From: Pseudomonadota bacterium
GTDB taxonomy: Bacteria; Pseudomonadota; Alphaproteobacteria; Sphingomonadales; Sphingomonadaceae
Direction: 5' to 3'
Assembly (NCBI GenBank): GCA_023390415.1
Contig: JAEWCW010000162.1
Coordinates: 1-12,384, forward strand
Length of the DNA: 12,384 nucleotides
Shown here: positions 1 to 5,754 of the stretch, one piece after another
Layout: the number at the start of each line of letters is the position of its first letter
Position numbering within the stretch: position 1 is the first letter of the stretch
Notes under the pieces: model-generated
What the model saw: only the letters and a program-made list of their open reading frames with translations
What the model was told of the DNA's origin: nothing
Database searches by the model: none
Position numbers and translations under genes: made by a program

Positions 1-105
1 GCCGCGGACCCACCAGCCGGCGCGTCCGCATATCGCGCTCACCAGCCGCCGCTGGGCGGGCTCGTCGTCGATCAGCAACAGGCAACGCGTCGGGTCCGGC
101 CGCAT
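1..105 (-). CDS. Response regulator, N-terminal fragment (receiver domain)
   Basis: This is the beginning of a minus-strand gene that runs off the left edge. The visible residues include LLLIDDEPAQRRLVSAI: a hydrophobic first beta strand followed by the Asp-Asp-Glu acidic cluster that binds Mg2+ in two-component receiver domains, then the first helix. The phosphorylated Asp and any output domain lie outside the window. Two in-frame ATGs exist, at 111-109 and 105-103. A Shine-Dalgarno-like AAGGA at 116-112 sits 6 nt before the second and touches the first, so the second is preferred; the first would add two residues (MR). The gene is divergent from the secreted protein at 237. The PAQRRLV sequence after the acidic cluster resembles NtrC-type sigma-54 regulators of sphingomonads, but that is a weak impression and the output type cannot be seen. 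Confidence 0.8.
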   Translation of the reverse strand, partial: MRPDPTRCLLLIDDEPAQRRLVSAICGRAGWWVRG

Positions 106-111
106 TCTCAT

Positions 112-236
112 TCCTTCCACCAGAGCGAACGCGCTAAACCATTTCGGTAAAGACGGGCTTAAGGGCGAGGTTCTGTGCGGCAGGCCCAGCCTGGCCGGCA
201 GCGCCGGCAAGCGGTCATCCGGCGTTCATCCCCAAG
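112..236. promoter_or_regulatory. Divergent intergenic region between response regulator and secreted protein
   Basis: These 125 bases must carry the promoters of both divergent genes. I see no convincing -35/-10 pair on either strand. TAAACCAT at 135-142 differs by one base from the alphaproteobacterial CtrA half-site TTAACCAT, but one match at this level is weak. Two short perfect hairpins stand side by side at 181-208 and are listed separately. Confidence 0.35.
181..208. repeat. Two adjacent short perfect hairpins
   Basis: CAGGC-CCA-GCCTG (181-193) is followed directly by GCCGGC-AGC-GCCGGC (194-208). Each has a perfect 5 or 6 bp stem and a 3-nt loop. They lie 28 nt before the GTG of the secreted protein, so they would fold in its 5' leader if transcription starts upstream of 181. 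No T-run follows, so a classical terminator is unlikely. In DNA this GC-rich such stems can arise by chance. Confidence 0.4.
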
Positions 237-1379
237 GTGCGACTTTTTCGAGAGCGCTTCTTGGGGGGGAGCATCGTGCTGACATTGGTCTTGGCCGCAT
301 TACTCCAGCCGCAGCCGGGGGTCGGCGAGGAGCGGTCTCCACCAATGATCGTCACCGGATCCCGGATCAGTGACGACCGCAACCGGCTGGCGAGCTGTCT
401 CGAGCGTCATTGCCCGACGCTCGAGGACGTCGCCGCGGCGCTGCGCCTGGCCGAGAATCTGTTCGTCGCGGGCGAGTACCGCGAATCGCGTTCCGTGCTC
501 TCCCGCGCGATCCGCCGGAACCGAAACGAGGCCGCCCGCCATCCAACGGCGGTCGCCGGATTGTTTCGCGCGCATGCGAGGGTTTCGATCCATCTCGGCG
601 AAGGCGAATCCTATGAGCGCTCAACCCACGGGATCGCATCGTCACTGGCGGAGGGCCTTGCTGCCGACTCCACCGAGCTTCTCCTCGGCCGCCTCGAAGT
701 CGGCGACATGCAGGCGAGCCTCGGCAATTTCCAGCAGGCGCAGCGTACCTATTCGTCCGTTGCCCAGGCGGCGGTGCGCGCCGCAAAGCCGCGCATCGAA
801 GCCCTGGCGCAAATGCGTGCCGCCTGGCTCCTCCATTTGTCGGGCGACACTCCTGGCGCCGAGCGCAGGCTCCGGACTGTGGCGCAAGGCAACGTTTCCA
901 ACCAGTTGGGTCTGGCGGCCCAGATCATCCTCGCTCGCATAGGGCGGGCGCGAGGCGACGGGTCGGGGACGGATCGGTTGATCTCGGAGATCATCCGCCG
1001 CCCCCCGCAGTCGGAACTCACCTTGCTTTGGGCTCCGACCGTGCCGGTGTGGCAGGGAGGCGGCCGATTTTCCAACCATTGGATGGATGTCGGCTTCTGG
1101 GTCCGCACCGACGGTCGCGTCGAAGAAGCCGAGATCCTGCGAAACGCCGGCCCGACCGACTGGGCGGAACCGGTGGTTCGAGCGATCGGCCGCCGAATCT
1201 ATCTGCCTCTGCAGGCCGAGCCGGGCTCGCCGGGCATGTATCGGGTCGAGCGCTACACCTATACCTCGCTCTATCACATGCCCCCGGGCTCACGTATCCG
1301 GACCAGGTCGGGGATCCCGCGCGTCGAGCGGGTGGACCTGACACAAGATGCGCCGCCCGCGCCCGCTGCGAGCGACTAA
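237..1379 (+). CDS. Secreted TPR-like protein with TonB-C-like C-terminal domain
   Basis: This predicted periplasmic protein has no known biochemical role. Residues 1-30 form a signal peptide: Arg-rich n-region (MRLFRERF), hydrophobic stretch at about 13-23, then a polar region. The mature N-terminus carries PPMIVTGSRI (35-44), the sequence commonly found at the plug start of TonB-dependent receptors, but no beta-barrel follows. Residues 62-250 are Ala/Leu/Arg-rich helices with TPR-like spacing (ENLFVAGEYRESRSVLSRAI; GDMQASLGNFQQAQRTY). Residues 280-345 (DVGFWVRTDGRVEEAEIL, then a helix and IYLPL) resemble the TonB/energy-transducer C-terminal fold. Cys54 and Cys59 could form a disulfide. I recall similar TPR-annotated proteins in sphingomonads. 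The start is GTG without a clear Shine-Dalgarno. An in-frame GTG at 276 has GGAG 4 nt before it but would leave a signal peptide with no positive residues, so 237 is preferred. Confidence 0.75.
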   Translation: MRLFRERFLGGSIVLTLVLAALLQPQPGVGEERSPPMIVTGSRISDDRNRLASCLERHCPTLEDVAAALRLAENLFVAGEYRESRSVLSRAIRRNRNEAARHPTAVAGLFRAHARVSIHLGEGESYERSTHGIASSLAEGLAADSTELLLGRLEVGDMQASLGNFQQAQRTYSSVAQAAVRAAKPRIEALAQMRAAWLLHLSGDTPGAERRLRTVAQGNVSNQLGLAAQIILARIGRARGDGSGTDRLISEIIRRPPQSELTLLWAPTVPVWQGGGRFSNHWMDVGFWVRTDGRVEEAEILRNAGPTDWAEPVVRAIGRRIYLPLQAEPGSPGMYRVERYTYTSLYHMPPGSRIRTRSGIPRVERVDLTQDAPPAPAASD

Positions 1380-1408
1380 GAAGCGCGCGCAGCTGCGGAA
1401 ATTTGCGC

Positions 1409-1436
1409 TTGGGAGCGCGGTGCGACCTTGTTAAGA
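1409..1436 (+). promoter_or_regulatory. Candidate sigma-70 promoter for the coxIV-pnt cluster
   Basis: TTGGGA (1409-1414) and TTAAGA (1431-1436) are separated by 16 nt and lie 28 nt before the ATG of the small oxidase subunit. Each box matches the sigma-70 consensus at about four of six positions. It is the best pair I can find in the 85-nt gap after the secreted-protein gene, but the match is modest. Confidence 0.25.
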
Positions 1437-1464
1437 AGCGCCCCAAACAGCGTAAGAGGGAAAG

Positions 1465-1605
1465 ATGGCGGTCGAAGGCGAAGCTCCGGAAAAGATGCTG
1501 CGGGATCATCGGAGCGGCTACACCGGCTTCGTTCACCTGATGAAGTGGGGTACGATCATCTGCTTCATCGCGGCGATGCTGATCATCGTCGTTATCTCCT
1601 CCTGA
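1465..1605 (+). CDS. aa3-type cytochrome c oxidase subunit IV family small membrane protein
   Basis: A 46-residue protein with a charged, soluble N-terminus (MAVEGEAPEKMLRDHRSGYT) and one C-terminal membrane helix (about residues 27-46, ending IIVVISS). This is the architecture of the bacterial aa3 oxidase subunit IV family, a small subunit with an N-terminal arm and one helix; the pattern of arm, H-x-x-x-Y, FVHLMKWGT and helix is typical of alphaproteobacterial members. It would sit in the inner membrane with the oxidase, whose main subunits are not in this window. The ATG is preceded by AGAGGGAAAG, a good ribosome binding site. It lies 19 nt before pntAA and is probably co-transcribed with it. 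Linkage of this subunit to pnt genes instead of the cox operon is, from memory, common in sphingomonads. The family call rests on architecture and context. Confidence 0.75.
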   Translation: MAVEGEAPEKMLRDHRSGYTGFVHLMKWGTIICFIAAMLIIVVISS

Positions 1606-1624
1606 TCCGCCGAACCGGCGTTTC

Positions 1625-2752
1625 GTGAAGATCGCGGTCCTCAGGGAGACGGCGACAGGCGAGCGCAGAGTCGCGGCGACACCTGAAACGGCGAAGAAGT
1701 TCATCGCCCTCGGCGCGACCGTTGCGGTCGAGGCGGGGGCTGGGACGAACGCGTCGATCGCCGATTCGGATTATGAAGCGGCCGGCGCCAGCGTCGGCCC
1801 GCGGGCAGAGACGCTGAAGGACGCAGACGTCGTCATCGGCGTTCAGGCCCAGGATCCGGGATCGCTCGCCGGTGCCAGGGCGGGGGCCCTTGTCGCTGCC
1901 CTCTTCGATCCCTTCCGCGAGACGGAGCGCGTATCGGCTTATGCCGGCGCCGGGCTGGAGGCGCTCAGCCTCGAATTCATGCCCCGCATCACCCGCGCCC
2001 AGTCGATGGACGTGCTTTCGTCCCAGTCGAACCTCGCCGGCTACAAAGCGGTACTCGATGCCGCCGCCGAATATGGCCGCGCCTTTCCGATGATGATGAC
2101 GGCGGCCGGCACGATCCCGGCGGCGCGGGTCTTCGTCATGGGTGTCGGAGTCGCCGGCCTGCAGGCGATCGCCACCGCCCGGCGCCTCGGCGCGATCGTC
2201 TCGGCGACCGACGTTCGCGCGGCGACGAAAGAGCAGATCGAGAGCCTCGGCGCCAAGGCGATCTTCGTCGAGAAGGTCGCCGGGATCGAGGGCGAGGGCA
2301 CCGGCGGCTACGCGACCGAGATGTCCGACGACTATAAGGCTGCCCAGGCGGAGCTGGTCTCCAGCCACATCGCCAAGCAGGACATCGTCATCACCACCGC
2401 GCTCATCCCGGGGCGGCCGGCGCCGCGCCTGATCAGCGACGCGCAGCTTGCGACGATGCGGCCGGGCAGCGTGGTCGTCGATCTCGCGGTGGAGCAAGGC
2501 GGGAATGTCGAGGGCGCGGTCGCGGGCGAGGTTGTCGAGCGCCACGGCGTCCGCATCGTCGGCCACCGCAACGTCCCCTCGCGCCTCGCCGCCGACGCCT
2601 CGGCCCTCTACGCCCGCAACCTCTACAACTTCCTCTCCGCCTTCTGGGACAAGGAGGCGAACAAGGTCATCCTCCCTGGCGACGACGAGATCGTGAGAGG
2701 CGTGCGGCTCACGCAAGGCGGCAAGATCGTCAACGAGAGGCTGCTCGGGTGA
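1625..2752 (+). CDS. pntAA: NAD(P) transhydrogenase subunit alpha part 1 (NAD(H)-binding domain I)
   Basis: This is the cytoplasmic NAD(H)-binding component of proton-translocating transhydrogenase, which uses the proton gradient to drive hydride transfer from NADH to NADP+. At 375 aa it is the separate dI polypeptide of the split Rhodospirillum-type enzyme. The N-terminus KIAVLRETATGERRVAATPE is the alanine dehydrogenase/PntA signature. The RQD loop is intact in PRITRAQSMDVLSSQSNLAG (R121, Q126, D129, S132). The Rossmann glycine motif GVGVAGLQ is at 173-180, followed by the acidic D197 strand end (SATDVR), then the GYATEM mobile loop (228-233) and VDLAVEQGGN (285-294). The start codon is GTG at 1625 with only a weak Shine-Dalgarno, 19 nt after the upstream stop, which suggests translation within an operon. 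The gene is followed after 23 nt by pntAB. Confidence 0.96.
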   Translation: MKIAVLRETATGERRVAATPETAKKFIALGATVAVEAGAGTNASIADSDYEAAGASVGPRAETLKDADVVIGVQAQDPGSLAGARAGALVAALFDPFRETERVSAYAGAGLEALSLEFMPRITRAQSMDVLSSQSNLAGYKAVLDAAAEYGRAFPMMMTAAGTIPAARVFVMGVGVAGLQAIATARRLGAIVSATDVRAATKEQIESLGAKAIFVEKVAGIEGEGTGGYATEMSDDYKAAQAELVSSHIAKQDIVITTALIPGRPAPRLISDAQLATMRPGSVVVDLAVEQGGNVEGAVAGEVVERHGVRIVGHRNVPSRLAADASALYARNLYNFLSAFWDKEANKVILPGDDEIVRGVRLTQGGKIVNERLLG

Positions 2753-2775
2753 ACGGAAAGGATCGGGACTAGCCA

Positions 2776-3072
2776 ATGGACTTCATCTCGATCCTGTCGA
2801 TCTTCGTTCAGGCCTGCTTCGTCGGCTATTTCGTGGTCTGGGCGGTGACCCCGGCGCTGCACACGCCCTTGATGTCGGTGACCAACGCGATCTCGTCGGT
2901 GATCATCGTCGGCGCGCTGATCGCGGCCGCCGCCGGTAGCCAGTCGCTGAGCGGCTCGACCGCCAAGTGGCTCGGCCTCGCTGCGGTGGTGCTCGCCAGC
3001 ATCAACATCTTCGGTGGCTTCGCGGTGACGGCGCGAATGCTCGCCATGTACAAGAAGAAGGAGCGGCGCTGA
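2776..3072 (+). CDS. pntAB: NAD(P) transhydrogenase subunit alpha part 2 (membrane domain)
   Basis: This 98-residue integral membrane subunit supplies the alpha-side helices of the transhydrogenase proton channel (part of dII). Three hydrophobic segments are visible at about residues 3-25, 35-55 and 64-88. The stretch TPALHTPLMSVTNAISS (25-41) is the hallmark of this subunit. The C-terminus is short and basic (YKKKERR), as expected for a cytoplasmic end. Its stop overlaps the pntB start by one base (TGATG at 3070-3074), and the AAGGAG that serves pntB lies within its last codons, so the two are translationally coupled. Confidence 0.95.
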   Translation: MDFISILSIFVQACFVGYFVVWAVTPALHTPLMSVTNAISSVIIVGALIAAAAGSQSLSGSTAKWLGLAAVVLASINIFGGFAVTARMLAMYKKKERR

Positions 3073-4511
3073 TGCACCACGCCGCCGCCCCTCCCGCCTG
3101 GGTGCTGCTCGCCTACCTGGTCGCGGGCATCTGCTTCATCCTCGCGCTTCGCGGCCTCTCCAGCCCGGCCAGCAGCCGAACCGGAAACCGCCTCGGCATG
3201 GTCGGGATGCTGCTCGCGGTCGGGACCACGCTGGTCCACTACCGGCCGTTGTCGGCGGTGGACGGCCGCCTCGACACGACGATCATGCTGCAAATCGCGG
3301 CAGCGATCGCGATCGGCGCCGTCATCGGAATCGTCACCGCGCGGCGGATCGCGATGACCGCGATGCCGCAGCTGGTCGCGGCCTTCCACAGCCTGGTCGG
3401 CCTCGCCGCAGTGCTGGTCGCGGCCGCCGCTTTCCTCAATCCCGAGGCGTTCGGGATTGCCTCGGACGGGCTGATCAGCCCGGTGAGCAGGGTCGAGATG
3501 GGCCTTGGCGCCGCGATCGGCGCGGTCACCTTCTCCGGTTCGGTGATCGCCTTCCTCAAGCTCAACGGCAATATGTCGGGAAAGCCGATCCTGCTGCCGT
3601 TCCACCATTTCATCAATCTGGCGACGATCGCCGCGATCCTCGGCCTGATCGCCTATTTCACCCAGGATCAGAGCTCCTGGATCTTCTGGACGCTGACCGG
3701 CCTCGCCTTCCTGATCGGCTTCATGCTGATCATCCCGATCGGCGGCGCGGACATGCCGGTCGTGGTCTCGATGCTGAACTCCTATTCGGGCTGGGCGGCC
3801 GCGGCGATGGGCTTCACGCTTCAGAACAGCGCGATGATCATTACCGGCGCCCTGGTCGGCTCGTCGGGCGCGATCCTCTCCTACATCATGTGCCGGGCGA
3901 TGAACCGGAGCTTCATCTCGGTGATCGCGGGCGGCTTCGGCGGCGATGCGGTCGCGGGCGGGGGCGGCGAGGCGATCGACCGGCCGTGGAAGCGCGGCTC
4001 GGCGGAGGACGCGGCCTTCCTGATGAAGCAGGCGGAGCAGGTGATCATCGTCCCCGGCTACGGGATGGCCGTCGCCCAGGCCCAGCACGCGCTGCGCGAG
4101 ATGGCCGACCTGCTCAAGCATGAGGGCGTGACAGTCAAATATGCGATCCACCCGGTCGCGGGCCGGATGCCCGGGCACATGAACGTGCTGCTCGCCGAGG
4201 CCAACGTCCCCTATGACGAGGTGTTCGAGCTCGAGGACATCAACTCAGAGTTCGCCCGCACCGACGTCGCCTTCGTGATCGGCGCCAACGACGTCACCAA
4301 TCCGGCCGCCAAGACCGACAAGAGCTCGCCCATCTACGGAATGCCGGTGCTCGACGTGGAGAAGGCGAAGACCGTGCTCTTCATCAAGCGCTCGATGGGC
4401 GGAGTCGGCTATGCCGGCGTCGACAACGAGCTCTTCTACCGCGACAACACGATGATGCTCCTCGCCGACGCCAAGAAGATGGTCGAGGAGATTGTGAAGG
4501 CGCTGGCTTAG
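3072..4511 (+). CDS. pntB: NAD(P) transhydrogenase subunit beta
   Basis: This subunit carries most of the proton channel and the NADP(H)-binding domain III. The correct start is ATG 3072, which overlaps the pntAB stop and follows AAGGAG by 8 nt, giving 479 aa. The open frame extends back to 2967 inside pntAB, but that extension has no hydrophobic or family-like sequence. Residues 10-285 contain about nine membrane segments. H106 in MPQLVAAFHSLVGLA and N236 in MLNSYSGWAAAAMGF are the expected equivalents of the proton-pathway His91 and Asn222 of E. coli PntB. Domain III has PGYGMAVAQAQ (328-338), GRMPGHMNVLLAEANVPYD (364-382), GANDVTNPAA (404-413) and KRSM...GYAG (439-449), all NADP(H)-binding elements. 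All key residues are present. The gene ends 13 nt before a palindromic repeat. Confidence 0.96.
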   Translation: MHHAAAPPAWVLLAYLVAGICFILALRGLSSPASSRTGNRLGMVGMLLAVGTTLVHYRPLSAVDGRLDTTIMLQIAAAIAIGAVIGIVTARRIAMTAMPQLVAAFHSLVGLAAVLVAAAAFLNPEAFGIASDGLISPVSRVEMGLGAAIGAVTFSGSVIAFLKLNGNMSGKPILLPFHHFINLATIAAILGLIAYFTQDQSSWIFWTLTGLAFLIGFMLIIPIGGADMPVVVSMLNSYSGWAAAAMGFTLQNSAMIITGALVGSSGAILSYIMCRAMNRSFISVIAGGFGGDAVAGGGGEAIDRPWKRGSAEDAAFLMKQAEQVIIVPGYGMAVAQAQHALREMADLLKHEGVTVKYAIHPVAGRMPGHMNVLLAEANVPYDEVFELEDINSEFARTDVAFVIGANDVTNPAAKTDKSSPIYGMPVLDVEKAKTVLFIKRSMGGVGYAGVDNELFYRDNTMMLLADAKKMVEEIVKALA

Positions 4512-4524
4512 GGCCGAGCGAGAC

Positions 4525-4637
4525 CGTCATCCCAGAGAAGGCTCGGATCTCGGCGGGGTTAGCCGCGGCGCATATGCAGCGCTGCCCTTACGGTAGAGAT
4601 TTTCCGTCCTGAGATGCCAGCCTTCGCTGGCATGACG
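4525..4637. repeat. Inverted pair of palindromic dispersed repeats (REP/BIME-like)
   Basis: The left arm (4525-4551, CGTCATCCCAGAGAAGGCTC...) and the reverse complement of the right arm (4611-4637) agree at 23 of 27 positions, separated by 59 nt. The right arm holds a perfect hairpin, ATGCCAGC-CTTC-GCTGGCAT (4614-4633); the left arm hairpin is degraded. Translated in frame, the right arm reads MPAFAGMT, a sequence often seen in spurious annotations from dispersed alphaproteobacterial repeats. It lies between the convergent pntB and gntR genes, a typical site for such repeats, where it could stabilise or end both transcripts. There is no T-run after the stems. The sequence between the arms also holds the palindrome GCAGCGCTGC (4576-4585). 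Confidence 0.75.
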
Positions 4638-4645
4638 AGCGTGGT

Positions 4646-4993
4646 TCAGGCGAGGGCGCGCTCGACCAGGTCTTCGACGTCCAGGTCCAGCCGGCGCATG
4701 TGGGCCGCGATGGCGGGCCAGCGATTGTCCAGGAAGTCGCGGCGCTCGGCCTCGCGCAGTTTGGCTGCGGCGCCGGGGGCGACGAACATGCCGACTCCCC
4801 GGCGGACGACGATCAGTCCCTCCTCCTGGAAGGTCTGATAGGCCTTGGCGACGGTCAGCGGATTGGCGCCGTAATCGGCCGCAAGGCTCCGCACTGACGG
4901 AAGGGGATCGCCGTCACGAACCTTGCCTTCGAGAATCCGCGCCGCGATCATGTCGCGGAGGCGGAGATAGACTGGACGTTCTTCGTTGCTCAT
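4646..4993 (-). CDS. Short GntR-family transcriptional regulator (YtrA-like)
   Basis: A 115-residue DNA-binding protein with a winged helix-turn-helix at residues 7-72. Family signatures are YLRLRDMIAARILEGKVRDG, LPSVRSLAADYGANPLTVAKAY (recognition helix region) and GLIVVRRGVGMFV (wing). About 43 residues follow (73-115, containing DFLDNRWPAIAAHMRRLDLD), too short for an FadR or HutC effector domain; this matches the YtrA subfamily, whose short helical tail mediates dimerisation. YtrA-type genes usually precede ABC transporter genes, which are absent here. The gene lies 46 nt downstream of the nitroreductase on the same strand, so the two may share a transcript. Its leader contains the small dyad GACA-TGG-TGTC (4999-5009) and TGTATTACGACACC (5018-5005, minus strand), possible autoregulatory sites but unproven. 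Confidence 0.9.
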   Translation of the reverse strand: MSNEERPVYLRLRDMIAARILEGKVRDGDPLPSVRSLAADYGANPLTVAKAYQTFQEEGLIVVRRGVGMFVAPGAAAKLREAERRDFLDNRWPAIAAHMRRLDLDVEDLVERALA

Positions 4994-5039
4994 CCCGTGA
5001 CATGGTGTCGTAATACAGCGCCGCAGTCAAGTGGGGGAA

Positions 5040-5627
5040 TCACTGCGGCTGCCATTCGGCGACGATTTCATCGAGCTCCGGGCGCGGCCGCTCCTCAAGC
5101 TCCGCACCGGCCGTGCCGAGGAAGATGAAGCCGGCGATCCGGTCATCGGACCCGGTCCCGCCGAACGCCTCGCAGACCACGCGGGAATAGGCCGCCCAGC
5201 CGGTCACCCAGCCGGCCGCGTAGCCGAGCGCGTGGGTCGCCGAGAGCAGGTTCATGCAGGCCGCGCCGCAGGAGAGCTGTTGCTCCCACAGCGGGATCTT
5301 GTGCGGGACGACCGGCGTCGAGAGCGCGACCACAAGCTCCGGCGCCTGGCGCGCAAAGCGCTCGTTGGCCTCGATCTCGAGCCGGCCCGCCGTGGGCCGT
5401 TCCGCCGCATAGGCGCGGCGCAGCAGGTCGGCGAAGGCGGCGCGCCGGTCGGCGGCGACGTGGACGAAGCGCCAGGGGTGGAGCTTGCCATGATCGGGCG
5501 TGCGCGCAGCGATCGCGAGGATGCGGCGGAGCTCGTCGGCCGACGGGCCGGGGGCGATCAGGTCGCGGGGGCGGCCCGAGCGGCGGGTCTCGAGCAGCGA
5601 GAGCGGGGAAGTGGCGTCGTTGAACAT
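5040..5627 (-). CDS. Nitroreductase family protein (FMN-dependent)
   Basis: A 195-residue cytoplasmic flavoprotein of the nitroreductase superfamily, closest in pattern to small YdjA-type members. The FMN-phosphate-binding start is LLETRRSGR (11-19). PDHGKLHPWRFVHV (44-57) replaces the NxQPW-type motif and fits the YdjA group. LSCGAACMNLLSATHALGYAAGWVTG (118-143) is the central helix and flavin-contact strand, and AGFIFLGTAG (165-174) is the C-terminal core strand. Family members reduce nitro compounds, quinones or similar acceptors with NAD(P)H; the physiological substrate cannot be read from sequence. The length is normal. The start ATG has no clear Shine-Dalgarno, and no better start was seen. 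It is divergent from the peptide transporter and lies upstream of gntR on the same strand. Confidence 0.92.
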   Translation of the reverse strand: MFNDATSPLSLLETRRSGRPRDLIAPGPSADELRRILAIAARTPDHGKLHPWRFVHVAADRRAAFADLLRRAYAAERPTAGRLEIEANERFARQAPELVVALSTPVVPHKIPLWEQQLSCGAACMNLLSATHALGYAAGWVTGWAAYSRVVCEAFGGTGSDDRIAGFIFLGTAGAELEERPRPELDEIVAEWQPQ

Positions 5628-5670
5628 GGCGGCCGGGGGCTAGCAGCCGGGCGCCCGCTCAACAATCCGC

Positions 5671-5698
5671 TTCACAAGCGCGTTTCGGACGCTATCGT
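5671..5698 (+). promoter_or_regulatory. Candidate promoter for the POT transporter/amidohydrolase operon
   Basis: TTCACA (5671-5676; five of six against TTGACA) and TATCGT (5693-5698; four of six against TATAAT) are separated by 16 nt and lie 57 nt before the transporter's GTG. This is the best sigma-70-like pair in the 127-nt divergent region between the nitroreductase and the transporter. Confidence 0.35.
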
Positions 5699-5754
5699 GC
5701 CGCGCTTTCCCGCGCGCCGGGCGACGGCGCACGCACATTCATGGAGTCGAGCCA

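Noticed and set aside
135..142. CtrA-like half-site TAAACCAT
   Set aside because: It has one mismatch to TTAACCAT and no partner half-site at the right spacing, so chance is a fair explanation.
263..269. Run of seven G as a possible frameshift or sequencing error in the secreted-protein gene
   Set aside because: The frame on both sides is needed: the signal peptide before and after the run joins correctly, and the downstream domains are all in the same frame.
2967..3071. Upstream extension of the pntB reading frame
   Set aside because: It lies inside pntAB in another frame. ATG 3072 has AAGGAG 8 nt upstream and the typical overlap, and the extension is not family-like.
2826..4178. 450-codon minus-strand open frame opposite pntAB and pntB
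   Set aside because: It is charged and low-complexity, and lies fully within two certain genes on the other strand.
4614..4838. Open frame beginning MPAFAGMT
   Set aside because: It starts in the palindromic repeat and then runs antisense through the gntR gene. MPAFAGMT is the usual spurious translation of this repeat.
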